NCBI RefSeq assembly: GCF_030463565.1
Contig: NC_134675.1
Coordinates: 21,101,862-21,165,861 of the forward strand
Reading direction: 5' to 3'
Source: Pelecanus crispus
Taxonomy: Eukaryota; Chordata; Aves; Pelecaniformes; Pelecanidae
Length of the DNA stretch: 64,000 bases
How positions within the stretch are numbered: position 1 is the stretch's first letter; every line of letters begins with the position of its first letter. Shown one piece after another: positions 45,617 to 57,322 of this stretch. The notes below the pieces were generated by a model, which was given only the letters and a program-made list of their open reading frames with translations, had not been told where the DNA came from and made no database searches. Both the position numbers and the translations under genes were made by a program.

Positions 45617-47538
45617 ATCCAGCACAGGACATCCTTTGCTGGATGTCGGGGGAAAAATTGTCAGCAAGGATGAGGAAAAGGCTGAGGTACTTAATGCCTT
45701 CTTTGCCTCTGTCTTTAATAGCCAGACGAGTTATCCCCAGGGTATTTGGTCCCCTGAGCTGGAAGACAGGGATGGGGAGCAGAATGGAGCCCTCATAGTC
45801 CAGGAGGAAGCAGTTAATGACCTGCTATGCCACCTGGATGCTCACAAGTCTATGGGGCTGGATGGGATCCACCTGAGAGTATTGAGGGAGCTGGCAGAGG
45901 AGCTTGCCAAGCCACTTTCCATCATCTATCAGCAGTCCTGGTTAACAGGGGAGGTCCCTGATGACTGGAGGCTTGCCAATGTGATGCCCATCTCCAAGAA
46001 GGGCCAGAAGGAGGACCCGGGGAACTACAGGCCTGTCAGCCTGACCTCGGTGTCGGGAAAGTTTATGGAGCGGTTCATCTTGAGTGCACTAAACAGGCAT
46101 GTGCAGGTCAACCAGGGGATCGGGCCCAGCCATCATGGGTTCATGAAAGGCAGGTCCTGCTTGACCAACCTGATCTCCTTCTATGACCTGGTGACCCGCC
46201 TGGTGGATGAAGGAAAGGCTGTGGACGTCATCTACCTGGACTTCAGCAAAGCCTTTGACACCGTATACCATAGCATTCTCCTAGAGTAAGCTGGCAGCTC
46301 ATGGCTTGGACGGGCATACTCTTTGCTGGGTAAAAAACTGGTTGGGTGGCTGAGCCCAGAGAGTAGTGGTGAATGGAGTTAAGTCCAGTTGGCGGCCAGT
46401 CATGAGCAGTGTTCCCCAGGGCTCTGTTTTGGGGCCATTCTTGTTTAGCATCTTTATCAACGATCTGGATGAGGGGATTGAGTGTGCCCTCAGTAGGTTT
46501 GCAGATGACACCAAATTGGGTGGGAGTGTCGATCTGCTGGAGGCTATGATGGCCCTGCAGAGGGACCTGGACAGGCTGGACCGATGGGCTGGGGCCAATT
46601 GTATGAGGTTCAACAAGGCCAAGTGCCGGGTCCTGCACTTGGGTCACAACAACCCCATGCAACGCTACAGGCTTGGGGAGGAGTGGCTGGAAAGCTGCCT
46701 GGCAGAAAAGGACCTGGGGGTGCTGGTTGACAGCCGGCTGAACATGAGCCAGCAGTGTGCCCAGGTGGCCAAGAAGGCCAACAGCATCCTGGCTTGTATC
46801 AGGAATAGTGTGGCCAGCAGGAGCAGGGAGGTGATTGTCCCCCTGTACTCGGCGCTGGTGAGGCCGCACCTGGAATACTGTGAACAGTTTTGGGCCCCTC
46901 AATACAAGGAAGACATTGAGGTGCTGGAGCATGTTCAGAGAAGGGCAACAAAGGTGGTGAATGGGCTAGAGAACAAGTCTTATGAGGAGCGGCTGAGGGA
47001 ACTGGGATTGTTTAGTCTGGAGAAGAGGAGGCTGAGGGGTGACCTTATCGCTCTCTACAACTACCTGAAAGGAGGTTGTAGTGAGGTGGGTGTTGGTCTC
47101 TTCTCCCAAGTAGTTAGCGATAGGACGAGAGGAAATGGCCTCAAGCTGTGCCAGGGGAGGTTTAGATTGGATATTAGGAAAAATTTCTTCACGTAAAGAG
47201 TAGTCAAGCATTGGAACAGGCTGCCCAGAGAGGTGGTGGAGTCACCATCCCTGGAAGTGTTCAAAAAACGGGTAGACGTGGCACTTTGGGACATGGTTTA
47301 GTGGGCATGGTGGTGTTGGGTTGATGATTGGACTGATGATCTTAGAGGTCCTTTCCAGCCTTAATGATTCCTAGTTTATACTTTCATTATATATAACCCA
47401 GCCACCAAGCCAGGAAACATGAAATTGCTACTCTACCCTTATTTGATTTAGTGGTGGACATGGTAATGTTAGGTTAATGGTTGGACTGGATGATCTTAAA
47501 GGTCTTTTCCAACCTAAACGATTCTATGATTCTATGAT
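45617..47538 (+). mobile_element. CR1 LINE 3' half (right inverted-repeat arm)
   Basis: It is the mirror image of 31511-33438. It has the same RT blocks (DVIYLDFSKAFDTV, then [10 protein letters not shown]), the same stop after HSILLE near 46287, and the same doubled 3' tail. A private TAA at 47194-47196 truncates the C-terminal part relative to the left arm. Confidence 0.95.
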
Positions 47539-48200
47539 TAATGAGCAAATCTATTTTCTGGTGTGTTTGAGGATATGTTGAATGTTATCTCCAGCCTTGC
47601 TTTTATGTAATAGGAGAAGGTAAAACAGAACACAGGGTTCCTTTACTGTTATACTGCAGGTTTAAAGGACTCCTCTTAAATCTGACAAAATATACATTGT
47701 TCTCTTTAAGCACTTCAAATAGTGGATCAAATATACAAAATCTGACAACAATATATCATTCTTAAATGCAAGAAAAGCTTCTTAGAATCTTAGGAAAAAA
47801 TAGGTTGGAGAAGACCCATGGAGGTCTAACTTCCTGCTCAAAGCAGAGCTAATTTACAAGTCAGATCAGGTTGTTCAAGGTCTTGCCAAGTCCTAGATCA
47901 AGTCTTTGCTTTTTCTTGACAGTGAACAAAATAGCAACACTAGGAAACAACTAGCGGGTGGATATGCCAGATACAAAGTTTATTCCTGGATGTTTTGTCT
48001 TGATACTTTAATTACTTTTAGATGCTTAACTTACCAAGAAAGACCACTTCATGTGGTACTGCAGGAATAGCTTTGTTCTAGAAAGGAAATAACCTGTAAC
48101 CAATCTAAAGCATCCCTACAGATTAGTCACATTTTAATACTTTGTTCCAAATGTATAAAAAGGTTAAATTTACTACTTGAAGGTATTATCAGCGACATAC
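47539..48200 (-). other. GKAP1 intron, nothing else seen
   Basis: AT-rich, with no exon or mobile element recognised. Confidence 0.6.
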
Positions 48201-48299
48201 CTCCCACTGAATTATATTTTTCAATTGCTGAATTTCTGCATCTTTCTTTTCAAGTTTGCACTTTAGCCGTTCTGTTTTTCCATCTTTCAAAACACTCTC
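48201..48299 (-). CDS. GKAP1: GKAP1 coding exon (coiled coil, ESVLKDGKTERLK)
   Basis: The 99-base, 33-codon exon has acceptor TTTATAG|GAG and donor GAG|GTATGT. It encodes ESVLKDGKTERLKCKLEKKD and AEIQQLKNIIQWE. It is one codon shorter than the human counterpart and has no stop. Confidence 0.95.
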
Positions 48300-48656
48300 C
48301 TATAAACAAGTAAGTATCATTTCTTAATAACTCAGTCATGTGAATTTTATTCTCAGGAAAGGAAACTTATTCTTCTTTGTTATTAAAAAAAAAAAAGTAT
48401 TGGCATGTTCTATGGAGCAAAAAGTATTTCAATCAATCACAAGTGTTTTCTGTTTAAAAAAAAACCAAAACAAACACTAAGTGATTTAAATACCTCTTCC
48501 AGTAAAAGAAGAATACAAACATTTTTTTTAAATGCTCTTTTAAGATTATCATGCTTTTGATTCATGATATCTTCTAATCAGGTGCTGTCTTCTAACCATT
48601 AAAGAAGTTTCATTTGGCAACTTTCTTCACTTCAAAGTGACTCCCATCATACATGC
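48300..48656 (-). other. GKAP1 intron, nothing else seen
   Basis: Short AT-rich intron. Confidence 0.6.
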
Positions 48657-48808
48657 CTGGTTGTGTTCTTGAGATGTACAGTTATCCATTCCACTGTAAT
48701 TGGTGAGCTGGTCTCTCCTTTTTTCTCTTTTACGTATTTTCTAAACATCATTTCCAGCCTACTGAAAAACCCTCCATCATGTAACCAAGTCTGAGATTAG
48801 TTCAGTTC
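48657..48808 (-). pseudogene. GKAP1: Decayed GKAP1 exon
   Basis: Similarity to the exon encoding HDGGFFNRLEDDVH and DNCTAHEHNQ in human is plain (HDGGFFSRLE here, then in another frame REKRRDQLTNYSGMDNCTSQ). However, a TAA falls where human has Ser before QT, and one base is lost after the RLE codons. A TAG then follows in the restored frame, and the exon end is followed by GC instead of GT. Whichever incoming phase is used, a stop is met early. Skipping the exon would also break the frame between 50594-50726 (ends phase 1) and 48201-48299 (starts phase 0). Confidence 0.85.
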
Positions 48809-50593
48809 CTGTCAAAAATAAAAAAAAAGTATTATAACTTATCTCCCTTTACACATAAGTTAATATTGAGATAAAAAAAATGTTTAAAAAAATAACTTGT
48901 CACAGAAAAGCACAAAACCCAGATGTTTTAATGTATGTCATGAGAACACTGTGATTCCACCTAGAAAATTATTCCAATTGAAGAGTCTAGAAATCAATTA
49001 ACATTTAACTGATGAGATTACACAAAAGCATTAAATTAGAATTTAATATTTTTGTACCATGCCCACACTAATTTGTTTTATTTCACTGTTAACTATTCCT
49101 CTTCTCTCTAAGAGTTTTAATATTAGTGGACTGTACCGCAACATAGTACCATTAGTATCTTATCATCTACTTTGATTCTCTTTTTTTTGTACTAAGACTG
49201 ATATTTTTGGACATGCTTTTAAATCTACAAATTGCAAAATTTACTCCTTTAGCTTTCAAATAGTCTTAAAGGCTTTCTTAGAGCTAGCTTTTGCTAAGTT
49301 CTCAGATACTAGAACTGCAGACATACAACTATAGTAAATCTGCATCTGTCTGTACAAATTTTCCAAATGCAGATCGGTCAGTTTTGGAATATATATTTGA
49401 TTGTTGCTATGGATAGTGACCATACCTTTTGCAGAAATAGCTACTTTCTAAACAGAGTTATTCAAACTAGTTTAATTAAAAAAAAATAAGACTTAACCGT
49501 GCTAAAAAACATGAGGTATCTGAAAAAGAATAAGAAAAAAAGAAGTGACAACAATAAGTTACTCAAATCTTGTACATCTTGCTATTAAAGCAAGGCATTT
49601 TGAAAAGTGGGGAGAAATCTACTAGAGTTCTTCAGCATTATCCCTCCTCTCAAAGTCATGTTAAAAAAAAGAGTCATACTAAAGCATTAGAAGAGAAGAT
49701 GAAACACTATGTTTTAGGTCAATCTCTATATTTGCATCTTTTCCCAGATCTTTCAGACTATGTAATTGAAAGCAGTATACCATATGCATGTGCTTCAGTT
49801 AAAGTGGAAGGCAACAACTTTGGCATGTGCACTTTTTTTTTTTTAAATTCTATTTAGGCTTTTTTAGCACATATCTCGCTGTATACCTGAATGCCTTCCA
49901 GTTGCCTCTTCTTAAGATACTAACGTTGTGCTTTCATTTTTTCCTCTATGCAGATTCTTCAGAAAGAATGCATTTAATAAATATTGTAAAATTTAAATAA
50001 AAATATCCTTTAAAAAAACCCTTAGAAAAAAAATGTTTTCTTTCTTTTTCAGCCTCTATCAATTTATTCAGTAAAATTTGGAATGTCTGCTCTATAGACA
50101 CAGATGAAAGACTTCTAAATGTGTAAAAATTAGTATAACAAGTTTCAACATTTGCTCATTTTAATAAAAGCTAGTACCATGAAGAAAGGCAAACAGTGCC
50201 TTGTTAATACTCAGGGAACAGAGGAACTCAGCTGCCCAAGAAGTGCAGGCTTAGTAGAACTCCCAAACCCCTCTACTTATAAAGGAAAATAAGAAAGAAA
50301 AAAAAAAAAAAGTCACATTAAGAGTATTTGAGTCCCGTACCACCTCCCACCCTAGGAATACATGAAATTATGTTTTCCTTAACCTCTTCTAACACTAACT
50401 AGTCCACTGTTATATAATGAACTTTTAGCTTTTAGACGTAATAGGACACACAGTGTTCAAAAGCACGGTATTAATGAACAGAGACAAAAATATACAGTTC
50501 CAACTCAGAGGGCATTTTGCTGTTAATATGCACACTATCAAAATTCCAAGTAGAATAGCTCATGAACAGATATATTAATATGATAAGGCATAC
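48809..50593 (-). other. GKAP1 intron, nothing else seen
   Basis: AT-rich, with multiple A/T runs. An open frame at 49570-49857 (plus) has no recognisable relation. Confidence 0.55.
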
Positions 50594-50726
50594 CTATATT
50601 ACTGTCCGACTGAAAAGCTTTCAAAGACACAGTGAGAGGTTTGTCTTTTCCTTGCTGGTTCTTCCTTTTCTCTTTCTTATTCACAGACTTTGACTGAGGT
50701 GAAGTATTTTCCATGTGTTCATATTC
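50594..50726 (-). CDS. GKAP1: GKAP1 coding exon ([18 protein letters not shown])
   Basis: The 133-base exon has acceptor TTCTTCCAG|GAA and donor ATAG|GTATGC. It encodes [20 protein letters not shown], then [20 protein letters not shown], then DSNI, a Lys-rich segment close to human GKAP1 with no lesion. Confidence 0.95.
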
Positions 50727-51837
50727 CTGGAAGAATAAAGTCCCACTGGTATAATATTCTTCAATATCCAAATATTTTTCCCAAAGCTATATAAAGAAAA
50801 ACAATAATTTATAACATATTACAGCAGATTTTAGCCTGTACAGTAATTTGCAGGCTTCTAATAGGTGCTTTATACTCTTTAAGCCGATCAGCAATTGAAC
50901 ATCAACTCTGTTCTCTGAAGTAGAGTATTGCTCTTCACTAAATAGCGAATGAATTATCAGCCTAATACCCCCTATAACCTAGATAAAGTTTTATCCAAAA
51001 CCTGATAATCTGAAAGTATAATGTAGTCAAACATAGGAAGGCAAAGTGCTACACGTGGCAGGTTAACACTTCCTTTAAAAACCAGGAGGTATACCGTACC
51101 TTCATTTTACTCTCAAAATATACTTATTCATTAGGAGTCAGACAGCTATTAGTGTGCAGCAATGCTCTACCAAACCACCTTATCTCCTATTGAAAATAGA
51201 CAGGCTGGTACATGATATCCATATTAATCCAAGCCTTGCCTGTGCCAGTCCCCCCCACCCACAATCTGCATTAATATTCTTAGCAAATTGTCACCGTCCT
51301 ACCTGTTTGGTTTGATTCTTAGCCAAAATAATCTTAAAAAAAAGGTTGTTATATAGAAAGCAATAATGGAAATTGAATGCTTTCCTTTCTGTAAAAGCAA
51401 AATTGTTTATCTACACTCATGTACGGTATATTTAAAAGATAGAGTATACACTTTAAATTGTTCAACAAAGTTAATTCTCAGGAAGTCTACAAAACATGCT
51501 ATTTCACTATGCCTGAAGACTCTTGACTTTCAGAAAGAACTTTTAACACAGAAATATCATACTGATTTTTAATAATTATAGTATTTGCCCAAACTGAATT
51601 ATTGTACAAAGGTATTTACAAAAAAGTGCATATGTAATTTTTGCTTCTTTATGATGCATAATTGCTAAAATTTAATGTATTTTCATAACATTTCATAGGC
51701 TCCTGACTTACTGAAAATAACAAATAAGTTCCTGCTAGAAATGAAAAATTCATCTGAACACACTATATCATACATTTTAGCAGCCAGTTCTCATGTTCCC
51801 TAAAACAAGTACCCAGAAAAACAGCATCCTAATTAGC
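50727..51837 (-). other. GKAP1 intron; expected upstream exon not found
   Basis: The exon that should encode the segment around [20 protein letters not shown] would lie between 50727 and 56915. I read this stretch and the other repeat-free pieces (54427-54820, 55419-56153) and found no match. Confidence 0.5.
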
Positions 51838-52185
51838 TGTTGTGGTTTAACCCAAGCTGGCAACTAGGCACCACGAAGCCACTCGCTCACCCTCCCCCTC
51901 CAGTGGGATAGGGGAGAGAATAGGAAGGGTAAAATTAAGAAAACTCATGGGTTGACATAAGAACAGTTTAATAATTGAAATAAAATAAAATAAAAATAAC
52001 AACAACAATAAGAAAAATAGTAATAACTATTGGTGAAAAGGAAAACAAGAAAAGGAACAAAACCCAGGAAAAAAACCAAATGCTGCAACTGCTCACCACC
52101 CGCCGACTGACACCCAGCCAGATCCCGAGCAGCGATCACTGCCCTCCGGCTGACCCCCCTGCGTTTATATACTGAGCATGATGTC
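51838..52185 (-). mobile_element. Truncated older LTR of the same superfamily
   Basis: It starts TGTTGTGGTTTAACCC on the plus strand, reading on the minus strand, and runs to the ACTGAGCATGATGTC block just upstream of its TATA region, where it is cut by provirus C at 52186. The missing remainder is not found on the far side of provirus C. Confidence 0.85.
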
Positions 52186-52631
52186 TGTCATTGTTTAGCC
52201 CCAGCCAGCAACTAAGCACCATGCAGCCACTCACTCACTCCCCCTGCCCCGATGGGATGGGGGAGAGAATCGGAGGACTAAGAGTGAGAAACACTCCTGG
52301 GTTGAGATAAGAACAGTTTAATAATTGAAATAAAGTAAAATAATAGTAGTAGTAGTAATAATAACAATATAATAATAATAATATACAAAGCAAGTGATGC
52401 ACAATGCAATTGCTCACCACCCACTGACCGATACCCAGACAGTTCCCGAGCAGTGATCGCTGCCCCCCAGCCAACCCCTCCAGTTAATATACTGAGCATG
52501 ATGTCATATGGTATGGAATAGCCCTTTGGTCAGTTTGGATCAACTATTCTGGCTGTGCCCCCTCCCAGCTTCTTGTGCACCTGGCAGAGCATGGGAAGCT
52601 GAAAAGTCCTTGACTAGCATAAGCAGTACTT
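52186..52631 (-). mobile_element. Truncated 3' LTR of provirus C
   Basis: The plus-strand start TGTCATTGTTTAGCCCC is a mutated LTR terminus. The LTR promoter-side 110 bp or so are missing, replaced by gag at the junction AGTACTT/ATCCCTAG. TATA region and ATT tract are present. Confidence 0.9.
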
Positions 52632-53734
52632 ATCCCTAGAAAGGGATCCCAGCTGCTTGGCTTCCTTACCCTCTAAATCCAGGCTACTGGCCCTGTTATC
52701 CCAGCATCGGAGCAGCCAGGTGATGATGTGCTCACCTGGATGACAACTGAAATCTTATCGCATATCTCGCAGCTTACTCAGGGATAGGGATCGGGTGGTT
52801 ACCATCTCATTTATGGGTTCTTCCTCCTCTGGTTCTCATGATGGCCCTGGTTCATCTTCATCCCTTACTAAATGAGCTGATTTTTTCATGTCACCAGCAC
52901 TGGAGTGGCTGTAGTGCCTGTGGTGGGGGTTGGAGTAGCCGCAGTGCCTGTGGTGGGGGTTGGAGTAGCTGCAGTGCCTGTGGCTGTGGTTGGAGTGGCC
53001 GCAGTGCCCGTGGCTGTGGTTGGAGTGGCGGCATTGCCTGTCGTCTTGTCATCAGATCCAGAGACCTTCTCTTTCCCTTGAGGGTACTGAATAGTCTTGA
53101 CCACAGCTCGATAGGCATGGGCCAGTCCCCAGCAGGTTGCAGTGATTTGTGTCTCTCTGGAGTTGCCAGGGTGACAACATACTTTTTCCAAATACTTTAC
53201 TAATTGTTCAGGATTCTGCACTTGTTCAGGGGTGAAGTTCCAAAACACGGGAGGTGCCCACTGTCCTAGGTACTTGCCCATACTATCCCACATACCCTGC
53301 CACTCATAACTCTCCAGCCTTGGGGCAGATCTCTGGGTGATATTCTTAAATTGCTTACTAACCTTTATCAAAACCGAAACAATATTCCCAAGGAGTATCA
53401 ATAGAAGTATCTTAACTACCCAGGGATGTTCAAGATACTGAAAAGTTACTGTAATGAAGGAGGAAACATCATAGAAGAAGGTAGTGAAGGTGCCATTCTG
53501 TATTTCCTCCACAACAAACCTCTCTGAGGAAGAAGTATGATTGCTAATTGTCTCCATGAGGTGGTACCCGAAGTACAGTAATGACTTCTGTATGAAACCC
53601 AAATACCAAGCAGTGCTCAAGGTCAGTGTTTTAATAACAAATCTCCCAGGCAAAACATCACTAATCACTGCAGAGCACAACAAACTAAAAAAACCAACAC
53701 CCATCTTTAACATGTACAGCAAAAAAAGGAGCAT
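52632..53734 (-). pseudogene. Leader-gag fusion frame of provirus C
   Basis: From the ATG at 53732-53734 an uninterrupted frame of 282 codons runs to 52886. It covers the hydrophobic N-terminus (LLFLLYMLKMGVGFFSLLCS), the second hydrophobic span (VVKILLLILLGNIVSVLI), the segment with WQGMWDSMGKYLGQW, and then without a stop ETQITATCWGLAHAYRAVVK and a run of TGTAATPT-type repeats. This is the direct evidence that the leader and gag form one polypeptide. Past the repeats a deletion and frameshift occur, and gag sequence continues, broken, to 52632. Confidence 0.85.
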
Positions 53735-53828
53735 GGTGCAGATCAGATGAACTAATATTGTGACCAGCAACTGCTAACGGATTCCTTAACACACTCTGGT
53801 TAATCTGTTATTATCTCAAACCCTTCGT

Positions 53829-53846
53829 GCCCCACGTTGGGCGCCA
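53829..53846 (-). promoter_or_regulatory. Primer-binding site of provirus C, tRNA-Lys(1,2) type
   Basis: The minus strand reads TGGCGCCCAACGTGGGGC, identical to provirus B. Confidence 0.9.
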
Positions 53847-53854
53847 AAAAAGAT

Positions 53855-54426
53855 TGTCGTGGTTTAACCCCAGCCAGCAACTAAGCACCATGCAGCCTCT
53901 CGCTCACTCCCCCTGCCCCGATGGGATGGGGGAGAGAATCGGAGGAGTGAGAGTGAGAAACACTCCTGGGTTGAGATAAGAACAGTTTAATAATTGAAAT
54001 AAAATAAAGTAAAATAGTAGTAGTAATAATAGCAATATAGTAATAATAGTAATAATAATATACAAAGCAAGTGATGCACAATGCAATTGCTCACCACCCG
54101 CCGACCGATACCCAGACAGTCCCTGAGCAGCGATTGCTGCCCCCCGGCCAACTACCCTCAGCTTATATCCTGAGCATGAAGTCATATGGTATGGAATAGC
54201 CCTTTGGCCAGTTTGGATCAACTATTCTGGCTGTGCCCCCTCCCAGTTTCTTGTGCACCTGGCAGAGCATGGGAAGCTGACAAGTCCTTGACTAGCATAA
54301 GCAGTACTTAGCAACAGCTAAAAACATCAGTGTGTTATCAGCATTCTTCTCATGCTAAATCCAAAACACACCACTATGCCTGCTACTAGGAAGAAAATTA
54401 ACTCTATCCCAGCTGAAACCAGGACA
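53855..54426 (-). mobile_element. 5' LTR of provirus C
   Basis: It starts TGTCGTGGTTTAACCCC and ends AACCAGGACA on the plus strand. It is full length; the microsatellite is a mix of AGT and AAT units (54015-54062). ATTAAA (minus) is near 53990. Confidence 0.95.
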
Positions 54427-54820
54427 ACAAGAAAATAACATCCTAGTAGCTGCCAGCACAGAAGTTCAACAGCTTCACAAAACACTTTGTAACTCCAGTT
54501 GGTATTGCTTATTTGCAGTTTGCCTTGAAAAAAAGTCTGTTCAAACTTAAATACTCTCAAGGGCATCTTCAAGCATACCAGGATAGCCCAAACTTTATTA
54601 TCCACAGTGAATTGAGATGTCTGAGGATCTATGTGAATGAGTTATACGGAAAAGAAAACAAAAATCTATATCAGACAATCATTTAAAAGGAATCTAGAAA
54701 AAAGCATAGTGAAATATTTCTTTAAGCATCACCCAATAAATGCACTAAAAGAAAGTATTTGTCCATCTCTGCTATTTTTGTCTAAAATAGTTAAAATACT
54801 GCAAATAATTCAAAACTTTC
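54427..54820 (-). other. GKAP1 intron, nothing else seen
   Basis: AT-rich, with no exon recognised. Confidence 0.55.
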
Positions 54821-55418
54821 ATAGAATCATAGAATCATAGAATTGTTTAGGTTGGAAAAGACCTTTAAGATCATCCAGTCCAACCATTAACCTAACATTA
54901 CCAAGTCCACCACTAAATCAAATAAGGGTAGAGTAGCAATTTCATGTTTCCTGGCTTGGTGGTTGGATTATTTATAATGGAAGTAAAAACTAGGAATCAT
55001 TAAGATTGGAAAGGACCTCTAAGATCATCAGTCCAATCATCAACCCAACACCACCATGCCCACTAAACCATGTCCCAGAGTGCCACGTCTACCCATTTTT
55101 TGAACACTTCCAGGGATGGTGACTCCACCAAGTCTCTGGGCAGCCTGTTCCAATGCTTGACTACCCTTTCCATGAAGAAATTTTTCCTAATATCCAATCT
55201 AAATCTCCCCTGACGCAGCTTGAGGCCATTTCCTCTTGTCCTATCGCTAACTACATGGGAGAAGAGACCAACACCCACCTCACTACAACCTCCTTTCAGG
55301 TAGCTGTAGAGAGCGATAAGGTCTCCCTTCAGCCTCCTCTTCTCCAGGCTAAACAATCCCAGTTCCCTCAGCCGCTCCTCATAAGACTTGCTCTCTAGAC
55401 CCTTCACCAGCTTCATAC
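54821..55418 (-). mobile_element. CR1 LINE 3' fragment with doubled tail
   Basis: The minus strand encodes [19 protein letters not shown], then [20 protein letters not shown], and a 3' end with two GGTTGGAAA/GATTGGAAA tail motifs separated by about 165 bp, the same subfamily as the inverted-repeat arms. The 5' end is truncated near 55418. Confidence 0.93.
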
Positions 55419-56153
55419 ATGAAAAATCACTATACATTCTTCAGTAATTCAGCATTTTAAATATTCCTTTTTAATAGAGTCAAGAACCAAAATGACTAGT
55501 TTTAAATGCAATTATTCTTCCTAACTGACATCATAGGGACAACAAACTATTCCATCTGTTTAAGTTAAAGATTGTTTTACTCTTTTGGATCAAGTGCATT
55601 CCTTATGTAATTTCTGTTGTGGTAGCTTTGGCAGAAACACACTAAACACATTATACTGGCCTTCATACAGGCACAGGCAGTCTTTGCTTTCTCTCTACTG
55701 TATTCTTCAAATATTCATGAATCTTACTAACAATGATATTATTACCAAAACCACGTTCTAACAATAAAAAACAGAGGTTCTTATACTGATAGAGCTATCC
55801 TAGTGTCCTAAAGGATAGTCAGCTTTCAGAGTTCAAGTACTCTTGATGATCTAGAAATGTACTAATCATTCCATGCCTAACAGAACTTACAAAGCCTGGT
55901 TTACTATGGATCTGTACTGTATATCCATACTTCACTCCACCAAAACATCCCCAGCTTTGCTTCCACCACAGCTCTTCATCCTCCCATGGCAATACTTCTA
56001 CTTCTTGTCCAAATTATATAAATCCCCCCTTACCACACTCCATATTTCACACCTCACCTACGAGGTGTGCAAGTAGCAGCAGGTACTGGCTCTAAGTACT
56101 GAACAGCCATTCACTAAACTTGACAGAAGAGGTAGTCTGACCTTCTACTGAAA
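55419..56153 (-). other. GKAP1 intron, nothing else seen
   Basis: AT-rich single-copy-looking DNA. The missing GKAP1 exon was searched for here and not seen. Confidence 0.5.
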
Positions 56154-56917
56154 CCCTTTCTTTCTTTCTCCCCAGCCATCTCTCTTTATCCATGAGATTT
56201 AACTTCATAGAGTAACATATTTCAGGAAACCAAATATAACAGTAAGCTATACCTTGTCATGGTTTAGCCCCAGCCAGCAACTAAGCACCACGCAGCTGCT
56301 CGCTCACTCCCCCTACCCCAATGGGATGGGGGAGAAAATCGGAAGAGTAAGAGTGAGAAACACTCCCGGGTTGAGATAAGAACAGTTTAATAATTGAAAT
56401 AAAGTAAAATAATAGTAGTAGTAGTAATAATAACAATATAATAATAATAATATACAAAGCAAGTGATGCACAATGCAATTGCTCACCACCTGCTGACCGA
56501 TACCCAGACAGTCCCTGAGCAGCGATCCCTGTCCCCCGGCCACCCCCCCCCCCCCCAGTTTATATACTGAGCATGACATCATATGGTATGGAATAGCCCT
56601 TTGGTCAGTTTGGGTCAACTATCCTGGCTGTGCCCCCTCCCAGTTTCTTGTGCACCTGGCAGAGCATGGGAAGCTGAAAAGTCCTTGACTAGCATAAGCA
56701 GTATTTAGCAACAACTAAAACATCAGTGTATTATCAACATTCTTCTCCTACTAAATCCAAAACACAGCACTATGCCTGCTACTAGGAAGAAAATTAACTC
56801 TATCCCAGCTGAAACCAGGACCCTTTCTTTCTTTCTCCCCAGCCATCTCTATCCATGAGATTTAACTTCACAGAGTAACATATTTCAGGAAGCCAAATAT
56901 AATGGTAAGCTGTACCT
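56154..56917. repeat. About 100-bp direct duplication flanking an LTR
   Basis: Bases 56154-56254 and 56821-56917 are copies of one another (CCCTTTCTTTCTTTCTCCCC to GTAAGCT(A/G)TACCT) with about half a dozen differences. An LTR fills the gap exactly. The right copy includes the donor-side edge of the GKAP1 exon at 56916. Confidence 0.93.
56255..56820 (-). mobile_element. LTR of the provirus family lacking its last bases
   Basis: The plus-strand start TGTCATGGTTTAGCCCC is complete, but the other terminus reads CCAGGA and then runs straight into the duplicated flank, lacking the final CA. AGT/AAT microsatellite, TATA and ATTAAA are present. Confidence 0.93.
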
Positions 56918-57059
56918 GCTCATCTCTTTGTCTCCACTCTTTCCAATTTTCTTCCTGAGTGTCCATCTGCCTTGTGGTGTGCAGTGTTTGTTCATGCTGA
57001 GATAGACAGCCTCCATGGGAGGATTTATGAGGAATCTTTTTAAAAGCAAGATTTCTGAG
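56916..57059 (-). CDS. GKAP1: GKAP1 coding exon ([15 protein letters not shown])
   Basis: The 144-base, 48-codon exon has acceptor GTTTTTCAG|CTC and donor CAG|GTACAG. It encodes [20 protein letters not shown], a variable linker, and [13 protein letters not shown], which is close to human. It has no lesion. Confidence 0.95.
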
Positions 57060-57322
57060 CTGAAAAACACAGTAAGTTATTTTTAATCAGAATGTTAACA
57101 AATATATAGAAACTGTCTTGATTAAGACATTCAGACATGCCAATAGACATGCATATATTTTACCGTGTTCTGCAGTTTGGTCTACATTTTTGTTTAATCA
57201 GATATGGTACACACCAGAAAGTAAAATTTCTTTTGGATCTTAAGATTGGATCAGAAACACTGCAGCCACATAACAAAGGAATCAAATAGTAAATATACTT
57301 TGCCAGCTGAAAATCCCTTTAC

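Larger units (their letters stand above)
31511..47538. repeat. Large inverted repeat: two 2.5-kb arms around 11 kb
   Basis: The arms are 31511-34034 and 45061-47538. Each consists of the same CR1 3' half joined at the identical base to the same LTR. The arms share the double CR1 tail and an in-frame stop after the codons HSILLE; over a 240-codon stretch I count four amino-acid differences. They differ in the length of the LTR ATT tract and in a 9-base duplication in the left arm. The segment between them carries a GKAP1 exon in reversed orientation. Confidence 0.93.
52186..54426 (-). mobile_element. Provirus C: short, internally deleted
   Basis: Reading on the minus strand: 5' LTR (53855-54426), primer site, leader frame joined in frame to the start of gag, then a jump near 52631 from gag (codons for GSLSR) into the 3' LTR (52186-52631). 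All of pol is missing. No target duplication is seen (flanks ATGTC and ACAAG). Confidence 0.93.
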
